NCBI GenBank assembly: GCA_029263175.1 | Contig: JAJCXZ010000036.1 | Location: 1-51,057 of the forward strand | Reading direction: 5' to 3' | DNA length: 51,057 nucleotides | From: Acidimicrobiales bacterium | Lineage (GTDB): Bacteria > Actinomycetota > Acidimicrobiia > Acidimicrobiales > Aldehydirespiratoraceae | In this document: positions 33,165 through 42,469 of the stretch, piece by piece | Numbering within the stretch: position 1 is the first letter of the stretch | How the letters are laid out: each line of letters begins with the position of its first letter | The notes under the pieces: generated by a model | The model's input: the letters and a program-made list of their open reading frames with translations, nothing else | What the model was told of the DNA's origin: nothing | The model's database searches: none | Program-made: the position numbers and the translations under genes

Positions 33165-34658
33165 CTACGCCAGGTTCTCGACGAACCCTTCGAGTTGGCG
33201 AAGGTTCCTGACCTCGAAGGTGCCATCACAGTGCTGGGCGTACTCGCCGACAATCGAATCGCCGGTGTCCCAGTAACTGTTCGGCTCGGGATTCAGCCAA
33301 TACACGTCGCGAGCCTTCTCGCGCATCGCCTTGATGATCCAGCTCTCCGACGCGTGATAGTTGTTGCGGGCGTCACCCAAGATCATGATCGACGTGCGCG
33401 GTCCAATGTCCTGGCCGTACTTCTCCCAGAAGACACCGAGGGCATGGCCATAGTCGGAGTGGCCGTCGACCCAAACCACATCGGCCTCGGTATTCACCCG
33501 GTGAACGGCCTCGTTGATGTCCTCGACACCCTCGAAGTACTGGGTGACCTCGTCGAGCCCATCAATGAAGACGAACGAGCGGACCTTCGAGAACTGACCG
33601 CTGATGGCGTAGACGAGATGGAGGGTGAAGCGAGCGAACGCGGCGACCGAACCGGAGATGTCGGCAATCACCATGATCTCGGGCTTGTGCGGGCGCGGAT
33701 TGCGGAACTTCGGCTCGGCGGGAACGCCGCCATAGCTCAGTGAGGCACGTACCGTGCGGCGGAAGTCGAGCGGACCCTTGCGCCCATGGCGACGCTTTCG
33801 CTGCAAACGAGCGGCGAGCTTGCGAGTGAGCGGGTAGATCGCCTTGCGCAGCGATGCCATCTCCTCGCGAGAGGCGTGCATGAAGTCGACATCTTCAGGC
33901 AGCGGTTTCCGTAGCGTCTTGGCCATCGCCTCCACACCGCGGTCAGCCACAAGGCGACGCCGAATTTCCGCCTCGATCTCCTTTTGGAGCTGGTCGACAC
34001 GGCTCTGGTACTCGTCCTTCTGGAGCCTTTGCTCGAAGTCGGAGAGGTCTTCGTCGTCGCCCTCGTTGTTCTGGTCCTGCTCCAAGAGACGCTCGAGCAC
34101 GCCGTCGAGATCCAGGTTGCGCAGCGTGCGGTACAGGTAGTACGTACCACCAACCGGGCGTCCTGGCTCCATCCCGGCGTAGCGCTTCACGGCCTGGCGA
34201 GCAACACCGCGCATCATCTGCTGATCGCCACGCATGAGCGCCTGGTACAGCATCTCGGCGAGCTCTTCGGGCGACAGGTTGTCACCGCCGCCGCCTTGCT
34301 GATCGCCGGCTCCGTCAGGCTGATCCTGACCGTCGTCGTCCTGGAGCTCACCGAGCTCGGTCTCGTCGCCGATCGAATACTCGGGGCCGCGCAGCGAGAA
34401 GTAGACCTCGAAGACGGTCTCGAAGGCCTTCCAGTGGTTGTAGTGCTTGACCAGCGTGGCCGCGAGGGCGTACTTGAACGTGTCTCGGTCCCCCAGGGGC
34501 ACGTGCTTGACGGCCTCCATCGCATCGAGGTTCTCGGTGAGACTCACCGGCAGACCGGCCGCCCGCAGCTGAATGATGAACCCGTTGAGAAGCTCCAGCA
34601 ATGGCTCGCCGACGGCTGCCGGCGTGGGCTCGGATTCGGTGTCGTCGGTGAGCGTCAT
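33165..34658 (-). CDS. VWA-domain protein, CoxE-like
   Basis: The 497-residue product has a helical N-terminal half with a Gln/Gly/Asp-rich insert (about 109-126), a charged middle (residues 200-245) and a C-terminal VWA domain with the MIDAS motif DISGS (around 330), followed by FIDGLDEVTQYFEGV and the VWVDGHSDYGHAL metal-site loop. CoxE-type VWA proteins work with MoxR ATPases to insert metals or remodel client enzymes. It lies 17 bp after the MoxR ATPase gene, as in many MoxR/VWA pairs. Confidence 0.9.
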   Translation of the reverse strand: MTLTDDTESEPTPAAVGEPLLELLNGFIIQLRAAGLPVSLTENLDAMEAVKHVPLGDRDTFKYALAATLVKHYNHWKAFETVFEVYFSLRGPEYSIGDETELGELQDDDGQDQPDGAGDQQGGGGDNLSPEELAEMLYQALMRGDQQMMRGVARQAVKRYAGMEPGRPVGGTYYLYRTLRNLDLDGVLERLLEQDQNNEGDDEDLSDFEQRLQKDEYQSRVDQLQKEIEAEIRRRLVADRGVEAMAKTLRKPLPEDVDFMHASREEMASLRKAIYPLTRKLAARLQRKRRHGRKGPLDFRRTVRASLSYGGVPAEPKFRNPRPHKPEIMVIADISGSVAAFARFTLHLVYAISGQFSKVRSFVFIDGLDEVTQYFEGVEDINEAVHRVNTEADVVWVDGHSDYGHALGVFWEKYGQDIGPRTSIMILGDARNNYHASESWIIKAMREKARDVYWLNPEPNSYWDTGDSIVGEYAQHCDGTFEVRNLRQLEGFVENLA

Positions 34659-34674
34659 GGCAGCCTCGTCGGCG

Positions 34675-35553
34675 TCAGGAGACGCCGTCTGCGGAGCCGA
34701 GGTCCTTGAGCGTCTTGTTGATGTCGCTCTGGTACTTCAGCAGTATGTTGATCGTCTCAGCTGCAGTCTGTTCGTCGATCTTCTCGACACCGAGCAGCAC
34801 GAGTGTGCGGGCCCAGTCGATGGTCTCAGAAACCGAAGGGGCCTTCTTCAGCTCGATCTGGCGGATCGAGCGAACGACACGGGCAACCTGGTCGGCCAAG
34901 TTCTCCGTGATGTCCGGCACACGCGTGAGCACGATTTCCTTCTCACGATCTATGTCGGGGTAGTCGACGTGGAGGTAGAGGCAGCGACGCTTGAGCGCCT
35001 CGGAGAGCTCGCGGGTGTTGTTCGACGTCAGGAAAACGAGCGGGATCTGCTTGGCCTCGATGGTGCCCAGCTCAGGGATCGAAACCTGGTAGTCGGAGAG
35101 AATCTCGAGCAACAGAGCTTCGGTCTCCACCTCGACACGGTCGACCTCATCGATGAGGAGCACAACCGGGTCGTCGGCCCGGATGGCCTCGAGAAGCGGA
35201 CGGGTCAGCAAGAAGTCATCGGAGAAGATGTCGTCGTTGATGTCATCCCAGTCTTGGGACTCGCCACGCTCGGCCTGGATGCGCAGCAGCTGCTTCTTGT
35301 AGTTCCATTCGTAGAGCGCCTTCGACTCGTCGAGGCCCTCGTAGCACTGGAGACGGATCAGGCGAGCGCCCAGCATCTTGGCGACGCTTTTGGCCAACTC
35401 GGTCTTGCCGGTTCCGGCAGGACCCTCGACAAGAATCGGCTTCTCCAGCCTGTCGGCGAGGTACACCACCCCGGCAATACCTTCGTCGGAGAGGTAGTCA
35501 ACGGAGGCCAGGTCGTTCTTGACACTGGCGACGTCAGTAAAGCGATTCGACAT
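34675..35553 (-). CDS. MoxR-family AAA+ ATPase
   Basis: The 292-residue product has Walker A GPAGTGKT at 44-51, Walker B LLIDEVD at 132-138, sensor 1 in FLTSNNTREL and an arginine finger in ALKRRCLYLHVDYP. The compact size and wording are typical of the CoxD/MoxR branch. It heads the unit MoxR-VWA-TldD-TldE. The ATG at 35551-35553 fits the normal N-terminus; a longer in-frame start crosses the proA hairpin. Likely role: ATP-driven remodelling with the VWA protein as adaptor. Client unknown. Confidence 0.94.
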   Translation of the reverse strand: MSNRFTDVASVKNDLASVDYLSDEGIAGVVYLADRLEKPILVEGPAGTGKTELAKSVAKMLGARLIRLQCYEGLDESKALYEWNYKKQLLRIQAERGESQDWDDINDDIFSDDFLLTRPLLEAIRADDPVVLLIDEVDRVEVETEALLLEILSDYQVSIPELGTIEAKQIPLVFLTSNNTRELSEALKRRCLYLHVDYPDIDREKEIVLTRVPDITENLADQVARVVRSIRQIELKKAPSVSETIDWARTLVLLGVEKIDEQTAAETINILLKYQSDINKTLKDLGSADGVS

Positions 35554-35594
35554 GCCCGGAAGGTTAGCGCCCGTTAACCCCAACCCCCGAACCG

Positions 35595-35614
35595 GTTGCA
35601 GCGTTTGCTGCAAC
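35595..35614 (-). terminator. Short hairpin after proA
   Basis: An 8-bp perfect stem GTTGCAGC/GCTGCAAC with a 4-base loop directly follows the proA stop on the minus strand. No T-run follows, so termination may be partial. It separates proA from the MoxR unit. Confidence 0.45.
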
Positions 35615-36867
35615 TACGGGCGGACGTGGCCATCGCCGCGGACGATGTACTTCTGAGTAGTGAGTTCGCTGAGGCCCATGGGGCCGCGGGCATGAAGCTT
35701 CTGGGTTGAAATACCGATCTCGGCACCAAAACCGAACTCCTCGCCGTCGACGAAACGGGTCGAAGCGTTGACCAAGACCGCGGCAGCATCGACCTCGCGG
35801 GTGAACCGGTCGGCCGCGGCGATGTCGCTGGTGATGATCGCTTCGGAGTGGCCCGTGCTCGTGTCGTTTATGTGGCTGATGGCGGCGTCGAGGTTGCCGA
35901 CGACTTTGACGCTCATCTTCATGTCGAGGAACTCGGTGGCGAAATCGTCGTCAGTCGCGGCACCGATCGATCCGGCGAACGAACGAGCATCGTCGTCGCC
36001 GACCAGCTCCACATCGTGAAGAGCAGCCGCCGCCATCGGGATGAACTCTGCTGCGACATCGGTGTGAACCACAAGCGATTCGGCCGCGTTGCAGACACCA
36101 GTGCGCTGGGTCTTGGCGTTCACGAGAATCTCGCGAGCCATCGCCAGGTCGGCCGCAGCATCGACATAGATGTGACAGTTGCCCGCTCCGTCGATCACGT
36201 AGGGAACGGTGGCGTTGTCGAGGATCGACTGGATCAGGGTGTGCCCACCCCTGGGAATGAGACAGTCGACATAGCCCCGCTGCTGCATGAACTCGGTAGC
36301 GGCCTCACGGCTGACGTCATCGACCAGAACAAGCCCATCGGAAGGAAGGCCAGCCTTCGGCAACGCCTCGCGCAACACGGCCGCGATGGCGAGATTCGAT
36401 GAGATCGCCGACGAGGACCCTCGCAAGAACGCGACATTGCCCGACTTCAGGCACAACCCGAACGCATCGCTGGTGACGTTGGGGCGGCTTTCGTAGATGA
36501 TCGCCACCACACCGAGCGGAACGCGCACCTTCTCGATGCGCAACCCGTTGGGACGGACCCAGCCTTCAGTGATCTCGCCAACAGGATCACGCAGAGACGC
36601 AACCTGGCGGAGACCGCCGGCCATTCCGTCGATGCGTCCGACATCGAGGCGCAGTCGATCAACGAGCGGCGCCTCCATGTCGTTGCTCTCGGCGCGGGCC
36701 ACATCCTCGCGGTTCGCGTCGATAATCGAGTCGGCCTGTGTAACGAGCAGGTCGGCCGCGGCATGAAGCGCAGCGTCCTTCTCGGCCGTCGAGGCGACCG
36801 CCAGCGCAGTGGTGGCGGCCTTGGCCCGAGCGGCCAACTCGGGTATCGGAGTCGGAGTCTCAGTCAC
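35614..36867 (-). CDS. proA: Glutamate-5-semialdehyde dehydrogenase
   Basis: ProA reduces gamma-glutamyl phosphate to glutamate semialdehyde in proline synthesis. The 417-residue product shows VRVPLGVVAIIYESRPNVT, the LKSGNVAFLRGSS segment, GAGNCHIYVD, the catalytic Cys in RTGVCNAAES and the GFGAEIGISTQKLHARGPMGL ending. All active-site elements are intact. In most actinobacteria it follows proB; here proB lies about 3.2 kb away on the same strand, separated by the divergent murJ group. It is divergent from the membrane coiled-coil gene across 85 bp. Confidence 0.97.
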   Translation of the reverse strand: MTETPTPIPELAARAKAATTALAVASTAEKDAALHAAADLLVTQADSIIDANREDVARAESNDMEAPLVDRLRLDVGRIDGMAGGLRQVASLRDPVGEITEGWVRPNGLRIEKVRVPLGVVAIIYESRPNVTSDAFGLCLKSGNVAFLRGSSSAISSNLAIAAVLREALPKAGLPSDGLVLVDDVSREAATEFMQQRGYVDCLIPRGGHTLIQSILDNATVPYVIDGAGNCHIYVDAAADLAMAREILVNAKTQRTGVCNAAESLVVHTDVAAEFIPMAAAALHDVELVGDDDARSFAGSIGAATDDDFATEFLDMKMSVKVVGNLDAAISHINDTSTGHSEAIITSDIAAADRFTREVDAAAVLVNASTRFVDGEEFGFGAEIGISTQKLHARGPMGLSELTTQKYIVRGDGHVRP

Positions 36868-36952
36868 GGGACCCCAGGGTACTCGCAGGGACCACTAGCC
36901 TCGCCAGCAAATGTCTGGGCGAGCTGTGTCACGACGAGCATCAGGCCGTGGG

Positions 36953-37651
36953 ATGGAACCAACCGTGTTCCTCGCCGCGGTGTCTCCGATCACCGTTGGC
37001 CTCGTCGCGGCCACAGTGGCGCTGACACTGGTGGCCGGGGGGCACGTGGTTCTCGCGATTGGTCTGGGAATCGCGATGTGGATCGGTCGTGTGCTCCTCG
37101 CCCGGGTGGTCGCCCGACGGGTACGTGGCCTCCCGCGTCGCATCGACCCATTCGCTCTCCGCGAGCCATGGCGTTTCTACGTCCGCGACGCCATGCAAGC
37201 GCGGAACCGGTTCGCTGACGGCCTGAGCGATGCAACCGCCGGCCCCCTCCGAGACCGACTGGTCGAGATCGGCGAGCGAATCGATTCCGGCGTGGAGCAC
37301 TGCTGGGAGGTTGCCCAAAAGGGCCAGCAACTCACGGATGCCAGGCGCAAGATCGACATCGAACGGCTCCGGCGGGAGCTCAGCGAACTCACCGCTGGCG
37401 ACACCCGCCGTTCATCAGTCGAGGCTCAGGTCGCCAGCCACGGCCGCGTCGCTGCCCGCGAGGAAGCCACGCAGGAACAACTCGAGCAGCTCGATGTCCG
37501 CCTTGATGAGGCTGTCGTGCGTGCGATCGAGCTCGGCACCCGTGCCGGAGAGTTCGACGAAGTCTCCGCGGCCGGCGAAGCCGTAGATGCGGTGGTCGAC
37601 GAACTCGAAGCGTTGCGCTCCGGCCTCGATGACGTGCAGTCGATCCGATGA
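36953..37651 (+). CDS. Predicted membrane-anchored coiled-coil protein
   Basis: The 232-residue product has two adjacent hydrophobic stretches (about 4-50) and then a long soluble region rich in Glu, Arg and Ala with heptad-like helices (from about 110 to the end, e.g. DIERLRRELSELTAG and EEATQEQLEQLDVRLDEAV). I do not recognise a family. An upstream ATG at 36911 would add 14 basic residues; 36953 is preferred because the hydrophobic part starts right after it, but neither has a clear ribosome binding site. It overlaps murJ by ATGA, implying linked expression with the lipid II flippase. Confidence 0.7.
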   Translation: MEPTVFLAAVSPITVGLVAATVALTLVAGGHVVLAIGLGIAMWIGRVLLARVVARRVRGLPRRIDPFALREPWRFYVRDAMQARNRFADGLSDATAGPLRDRLVEIGERIDSGVEHCWEVAQKGQQLTDARRKIDIERLRRELSELTAGDTRRSSVEAQVASHGRVAAREEATQEQLEQLDVRLDEAVVRAIELGTRAGEFDEVSAAGEAVDAVVDELEALRSGLDDVQSIR

Positions 37652-39294
37652 GCAGCGCAGGAAAGGTGCGCAGCGGATCTGCGCTCGTGGGCGCAGGCAT
37701 CTTGCTGTCCCGCCTCGCAGGGCTTCTTCGCGAAACAGTCGCCGGGCGGGTGATCGGCAACGGTCTGGCCGGCGATGCGCTCGTCGCCGCCCTCCGAATC
37801 CCGAACCTCCTCCAGAACCTGCTCGGTGAAGGGGTCTTGTCGGCCTCGTTTGTCCCCGTCTACAGCGAGCTCCTCGAAGAGGGCGACGAAGCCGAAGCGA
37901 GCCGGGTGGCCGGAGCGATCGGCGCCATGCTCATGGCGGTCACCGCTGTCAGCGTGCTGATCCTCGTCGTGGCCGCGCGCCCGATCACTCGCCTGCTCGC
38001 CTGGGGTCTCACCGGCGAGAGCTTTGAACTTGCCGTCGACTTCACCCGAATCATCGCCGTCGGCATCGGCTTCATGGTCATGTCCGCGTGGTGTCTCGGC
38101 ATCCTCAACAGCCACCGGAACTTCTTCCTCCCCTACGCCGCCCCAGTGCTGTGGAATGCGGTGCAGATCGTCGCCCTCCTCGTTGCGTGGCAGCGAAACT
38201 GGTCCGTCGCCGATGCTGCCCAAGGCGTGGCCATCGCCCTGTCGATCGGTGGTGCACTGCAGTTGCTCGTGCAGCTTCCGACGGTGCTCCGGTTGGCGAG
38301 GGGAATTCGACTTCGCCCCGACGGCGGCAACCCCCACGTGCGTACGATTCGACAGCGGTTCGGCCCTGCAGTGCTCGGCCGGGGAGCGGTGCAACTCAGC
38401 GCCTATCTCGACTTGATCCTCGCCTCCTTCCTTGCTGCCGGTGGATTGTCCGCCCTGTTCCGCGCTCAGATCCTGTACACACTGCCGGTCAGCCTGTTTG
38501 CCATGAGCGTGGCCGCAGCCGAGTTGCCCGAGCTGTCCCGCCTGCGATCCGACCCCATCGCCATCCATGGCCGCACCGACGCTGCACTCCGCCGGATCGC
38601 CTTTTGGATGCTCGGCTCGTCGCTGATGCTGATCGCGGCCGGAGAGCCGATCGTCCGCCTCGTCTTCGAGGGCGGCGAGTTCACGTCCGCCGACACCACC
38701 CTCGTCTGGCTGATCCTCGTGTTCTACGCCATCGGCCTTCCGGCCATCGGCCTCAGCCGCATGCTGCAGAACGCCAACTTCGCACTTGGCGACACCTCGG
38801 GGCCAGCTCGAATCGCTGCGATCCGCGTCGCCATCGCCGCTGCGATCGGACTCGTTGTGATGTTCCCGCTCGACCGGGCCTGGGTCGGCGCCGATGGGAT
38901 CGAAGGACTCGGCGACGCACTGGGACTCGTCGGGCCGCTCGATGCCGAGACCCGCAGCGATGAGTCGATCGTGCGGATCGGTGCCGTCGGGCTGGCTGTC
39001 GGCTCAGCCATCGGGGCATGGGTCGAACTCGCGCTGCTCAGCTCGCTCACTCGCCGTCGCCTACCTGCGCTTCGCTCACCAGTGGCCACGCTTCGACCCG
39101 CGGCGACCGCGGCGGCAATCGCGTTCGCCGTCACCGCCGCCATGAAGCTGACAGTCGGGGACCTACCCACGCTGGTCGCCGTCATCGCGATCGTGGGGGT
39201 TGGCGGCGTCGTCTACGTCGTGACCGCATTCCGCACCGGAGTCGAAGAAGCCGACATGATCCTGCGGCCCGCGCGCAAGATCATGTGGCGCTGA
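37648..39294 (+). CDS. murJ: Lipid II flippase MurJ (MviN)
   Basis: The 548-residue product is a polytopic MOP-superfamily flippase that moves lipid II to the outer face for peptidoglycan synthesis. It has about 14 hydrophobic segments, and the N-terminal GILLSRLAGLLRETVAGRVIGNG and IPNLLQNLLGEGVLSASFVPVYSE stretches are MurJ signatures. A 40-residue loop between two C-terminal helices (VGADGIEGLGDALGLVGPLDAETRSDES) is larger than usual. The ATG overlaps the upstream coiled-coil gene. No C-terminal pseudokinase extension of the mycobacterial type is present. Confidence 0.95.
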   Translation: MSSAGKVRSGSALVGAGILLSRLAGLLRETVAGRVIGNGLAGDALVAALRIPNLLQNLLGEGVLSASFVPVYSELLEEGDEAEASRVAGAIGAMLMAVTAVSVLILVVAARPITRLLAWGLTGESFELAVDFTRIIAVGIGFMVMSAWCLGILNSHRNFFLPYAAPVLWNAVQIVALLVAWQRNWSVADAAQGVAIALSIGGALQLLVQLPTVLRLARGIRLRPDGGNPHVRTIRQRFGPAVLGRGAVQLSAYLDLILASFLAAGGLSALFRAQILYTLPVSLFAMSVAAAELPELSRLRSDPIAIHGRTDAALRRIAFWMLGSSLMLIAAGEPIVRLVFEGGEFTSADTTLVWLILVFYAIGLPAIGLSRMLQNANFALGDTSGPARIAAIRVAIAAAIGLVVMFPLDRAWVGADGIEGLGDALGLVGPLDAETRSDESIVRIGAVGLAVGSAIGAWVELALLSSLTRRRLPALRSPVATLRPAATAAAIAFAVTAAMKLTVGDLPTLVAVIAIVGVGGVVYVVTAFRTGVEEADMILRPARKIMWR

Positions 39295-39330
39295 ACCGCC
39301 CGCGTTCTCCGTTCGGTCTACGATCGATGC

Positions 39331-40089
39331 ATGCTCAAGTACCTGAAGAAGCGCTGGAACTACCTCGTCGCCAAGCTCTCGAACACCCACGAAGAGAAGG
39401 CCGACCCGAAGGTGCAGCTCGAACAGGCGATCAGCGAGGCGAAGGACCAGCATCGCCGGCTCCGCGAACAAGCGGCAAACGTGGTCGCCAATCAGAAGCA
39501 GACCGAGATGCGCATCAACCAGGCACTCGAAAAACTCGAGAAGACCAATGCCAATGCGCGCCAAGCCATCCTCATGGCCGAAGAGGCCCAGAAGGCCGGC
39601 GACGATACCAAGGTCGATTCCTACACTTCAGCCGCTGAGCAGTTCGCCAATCGGTTGATCACTCTCGAGGAGGAGATCGAAAACCTCAAGAGCATGCACT
39701 TCCAGGCCAGTGAGGCTGCCGATCAGGCGAAGGGTGCGGTCAAGCAGAACTCGATGCTGCTCCAGAAGCGGCTCAGCGAACGTCAGGCACTGCTCAGCAA
39801 GCTCGATCAGGCCAGGATGCAGGAGACCGTCAACTCGGCGATGTCCACGCTCGGTGAATCAATCGGCGACGACGTGCCGAGCTTCGATGAGGTCCGCGAG
39901 AAGATCGACGCCCGCTTCGCCAAGGCGTCCGCAGTAGCTGAGCTGACCGAGACCAACGTGGAAGCTCGGATGGTCGAGATCGAGGAAGCGGCTCGAGGTG
40001 TCGAAGCCCACGCTCGTCTCGACCGGATCAAAGCCGATCTCGGCCTTGCCGCCGCGGCGGAGCCCGAGGCGATCACCGAGGGCGAGTAG
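39331..40089 (+). CDS. PspA/IM30 (Vipp1) family membrane-stress protein
   Basis: The 252-residue product is almost entirely helical and coiled-coil, with an amphipathic start (LKYLKKRWNYLVAKLS) and the DPKVQLEQAISEAKDQHRRLREQAANVVANQKQTE core of PspA/Vipp1 proteins, ESCRT-III relatives that assemble on stressed membranes. A Glu/Ala-rich tail follows. It lies 36 bp after murJ and is probably co-transcribed. No PspB/PspC or regulator is nearby. Its stop is four bases from the convergent proB stop. Confidence 0.93.
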   Translation: MLKYLKKRWNYLVAKLSNTHEEKADPKVQLEQAISEAKDQHRRLREQAANVVANQKQTEMRINQALEKLEKTNANARQAILMAEEAQKAGDDTKVDSYTSAAEQFANRLITLEEEIENLKSMHFQASEAADQAKGAVKQNSMLLQKRLSERQALLSKLDQARMQETVNSAMSTLGESIGDDVPSFDEVREKIDARFAKASAVAELTETNVEARMVEIEEAARGVEAHARLDRIKADLGLAAAAEPEAITEGE

Positions 40090-40093
40090 CGAC

Positions 40094-41197
40094 TCAGCCC
40101 GGCAGAGTCACGAGGTCGTCCGCATGCACCACGACGTGGGGCGCACCCGGCGGCAGGTCGTCACTTCGAAGGCCGGCAATCGCATGTAGCTCAGCGGCGG
40201 CATGGCGAACGAGGCCTTTGGCGAACGCGACGCCATCGGTGTCCACGATCTCGACCGGTTCACCCGGGTCGAACGCGCCGTCGATCGCACGAACGCCGGC
40301 GACGAGTAGCGACTTGCCCCGTTCGAGAGCAGCGCGGGCGCCGGAATCGACAGTGATCTGACCGCGAGCCACGACGGCGAAAGCGATCCAGAGCTTGCGA
40401 GCCTGCATGCGGGAGTCTCGGGCGCGAACCAGCGTTCCGACACCAGGGACACCATTGACGGCATCGGCCAGCACATGGTCGCGCGCCGCGTCGGCGATCA
40501 CCGTTGAGACGCCAGACCAGGCGGCGATCTTTGCCGCGGTGAGCTTGGATGCCATGCCGCCACTCCCCCGCACCGATCCGGCGCCGCCTGCGAGGGCGAC
40601 GTGTTGATGATCGATCTCGACGATCTCCTCGATCAGGCTGGCGGACGAGTCGACGCGAGGATCGGCGGTCAACACACCGGGAGTGTCGGTCAGGAGTACC
40701 AGCCGCTCAGCGTCGACCAGGTTCGCGACCAGCGCGGCAATGCGATCGTTGTCGCCCCAGCGGATCTCGTCGTCGGCAATCGCGTCGTTCTCGTTGACGA
40801 TCGGAACCACTCCGAGCTCGAGGAGTCGGCCCAACGTCTGGCGGGCATGCAGGTACTGGGCCCGGACGATGAAGTCCTGAGGCACCAGGAGAACCTGCCC
40901 GGCCACGAGATCATGGGAGGCGAAAGCCTCTCGGTAGACCTCCATGAGCGCAATTTGGCCAACCGTGGCGACAGCCTGGAGCGTGATCGCGTCTGAAGGA
41001 CGGCGCTGGCCTCCAAGTCCGAGTTCGGGAAGCCCGGCGGCAATTGCCCCCGAGGTAACGACCACGACGCGTTGGCCCAGCGCGCGGACCTCAGCTACCT
41101 CGCGACAGAGCTTGGCGACGACCTCGCGGTTGATGACGCCCTCTGCATCGGTGATCGATGACGTGCCGATCTTCACGACAACAGTGGAATCGCTCAC
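40094..41197 (-). CDS. proB: Glutamate 5-kinase
   Basis: ProB phosphorylates glutamate in the first step of proline synthesis. The 367-residue product has the amino-acid kinase domain (VVVKIGTSSIT, VVTSGAIAAGL, NENDAIADDEIRWGDND, LLTDTPGVLTADPR, GTGGM-like GSGGMASKL) and a C-terminal PUA domain (about 270-360). The start is GTG at 41195-41197, which overlaps the obg stop (GTGA) and has AGGAAG in the end of obg. So obg and proB are translationally coupled, as in many actinobacteria. Confidence 0.96.
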   Translation of the reverse strand: MSDSTVVVKIGTSSITDAEGVINREVVAKLCREVAEVRALGQRVVVVTSGAIAAGLPELGLGGQRRPSDAITLQAVATVGQIALMEVYREAFASHDLVAGQVLLVPQDFIVRAQYLHARQTLGRLLELGVVPIVNENDAIADDEIRWGDNDRIAALVANLVDAERLVLLTDTPGVLTADPRVDSSASLIEEIVEIDHQHVALAGGAGSVRGSGGMASKLTAAKIAAWSGVSTVIADAARDHVLADAVNGVPGVGTLVRARDSRMQARKLWIAFAVVARGQITVDSGARAALERGKSLLVAGVRAIDGAFDPGEPVEIVDTDGVAFAKGLVRHAAAELHAIAGLRSDDLPPGAPHVVVHADDLVTLPG

Positions 41198-42435
41198 AAG
41201 TCTTCCTGGTACACGAAGGAGAACGCCCCGATGTGCACGGTCTGGCCGTGCTTCACCCCCGCGCGCAGCAGCGCGTTGTTCACGCCGATCGCCTTGAGTC
41301 GAGTCTGCGCATACGCGAGCGCTTCGTCGTTGGTGAGATCGCTGAGTGCTACAGCTCGGAGCGCGGCCCGACCGACGACATTCCACGACCCGTCGTCGAG
41401 TCGTTCGAGATCGACCTCGCGGCTCGCCGGGCGATGGATCGTCACCGCCTCCACGACATCAGTCGACGCACGGGCTTCCCGCACGAGCCCCACGAGTTCT
41501 CCCACAAGTTTCGGGAGTCCCTCCCCCGTCATCGATGACGCGGTCATCCCGTCGAAGTCGTGCTCGGGAGCCATGTCGACTCGGGAGCCGATGACTAGAC
41601 GAGGCCGGTCGAGTAGATCAGGTTGATAGGCGCCCAGCTCATCGAGCAGCACTTCGAGCTGATGCTCCGGAGGCGTCTGGTCGTAGGGCGCGAGATCGAG
41701 GAGCACCAGCAGCACACGAGCCCTTTCCACGTGACGCAGGAACTGATGGCCGAGGCCGCGCCCTTCGCTGGCACCTTCGATCAGGCCGGGTATGTCGGCG
41801 AGCACCATCTCGAAACCATCGTCGGTGCGGACGACTCCGAGGTTGGGCTCGAGCGTGGTGAAGGGGTAGTCGGCGATCTTCGGCTTGGCGGCCGAGAGGC
41901 GACTGATCAGCGTGGACTTGCCGACATTGGGGAAGCCGACGATGGCCACGTCGGCGAGCAACTTGAGTTCGAGCCGAAGCCAGAGTTCCTCACCGTGCTC
42001 ACCCTGCTCGGCGAACGATGGAGCCCGGCGATTGTTCGAGAGGAATCGGGCGTTGCCGCGCCCACCGACACCGGCCTGGGCCGCGAGCCACCGATCACCG
42101 TGATGCAGCAGATCGGCGAGTGGTTCACGGGTCTCGTGGTCGAGCACGACCGTGCCTTCAGGGACAAAGATCTCGAGGTCCTTGCCGCGGGCGCCGTGGC
42201 GGTTCTGGCCACTGCCGTGAGCGCCACTGGGACCCTTGCGATGAGGGTGATCCCGAAACGAGAGCAGTGAGGCGACGTTGCGGTTCGCAACGAGCCAGAT
42301 CGATCCGCCATCTCCGCCATCGCCGCCATCAGGGCCACCCATGGCGACGTGGGCCTCACGCCGAAAGGCGACCGAACCCGCGCCGCCGTCACCCGCCTGA
42401 ACATTGATATTGCACTCGTCGACAAAGGCGGACAC
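41194..42435 (-). CDS. obg: GTPase Obg (CgtA)
   Basis: Obg is an essential GTPase in 50S maturation and stress response. The 413-residue product has the glycine-rich Obg domain (1-157, GGDGGDGG at 37-44), the G domain with GFPNVGKST at 167-175, G2/G3 DYPFTTLEPNLG and LADIPGLIEGA, and an OCT domain at the C-terminus (about 330-413). The start is GTG. It leads the obg-proB unit. The usual partners rplU and rpmA lie about 4.5 kb away, so the classical cluster is split by the Tad cassette and dgt. Confidence 0.97.
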   Translation of the reverse strand: MSAFVDECNINVQAGDGGAGSVAFRREAHVAMGGPDGGDGGDGGSIWLVANRNVASLLSFRDHPHRKGPSGAHGSGQNRHGARGKDLEIFVPEGTVVLDHETREPLADLLHHGDRWLAAQAGVGGRGNARFLSNNRRAPSFAEQGEHGEELWLRLELKLLADVAIVGFPNVGKSTLISRLSAAKPKIADYPFTTLEPNLGVVRTDDGFEMVLADIPGLIEGASEGRGLGHQFLRHVERARVLLVLLDLAPYDQTPPEHQLEVLLDELGAYQPDLLDRPRLVIGSRVDMAPEHDFDGMTASSMTGEGLPKLVGELVGLVREARASTDVVEAVTIHRPASREVDLERLDDGSWNVVGRAALRAVALSDLTNDEALAYAQTRLKAIGVNNALLRAGVKHGQTVHIGAFSFVYQEDL

Positions 42436-42469
42436 CCCGAAAGGCTACGGCCCACGCCAACCACATTCA

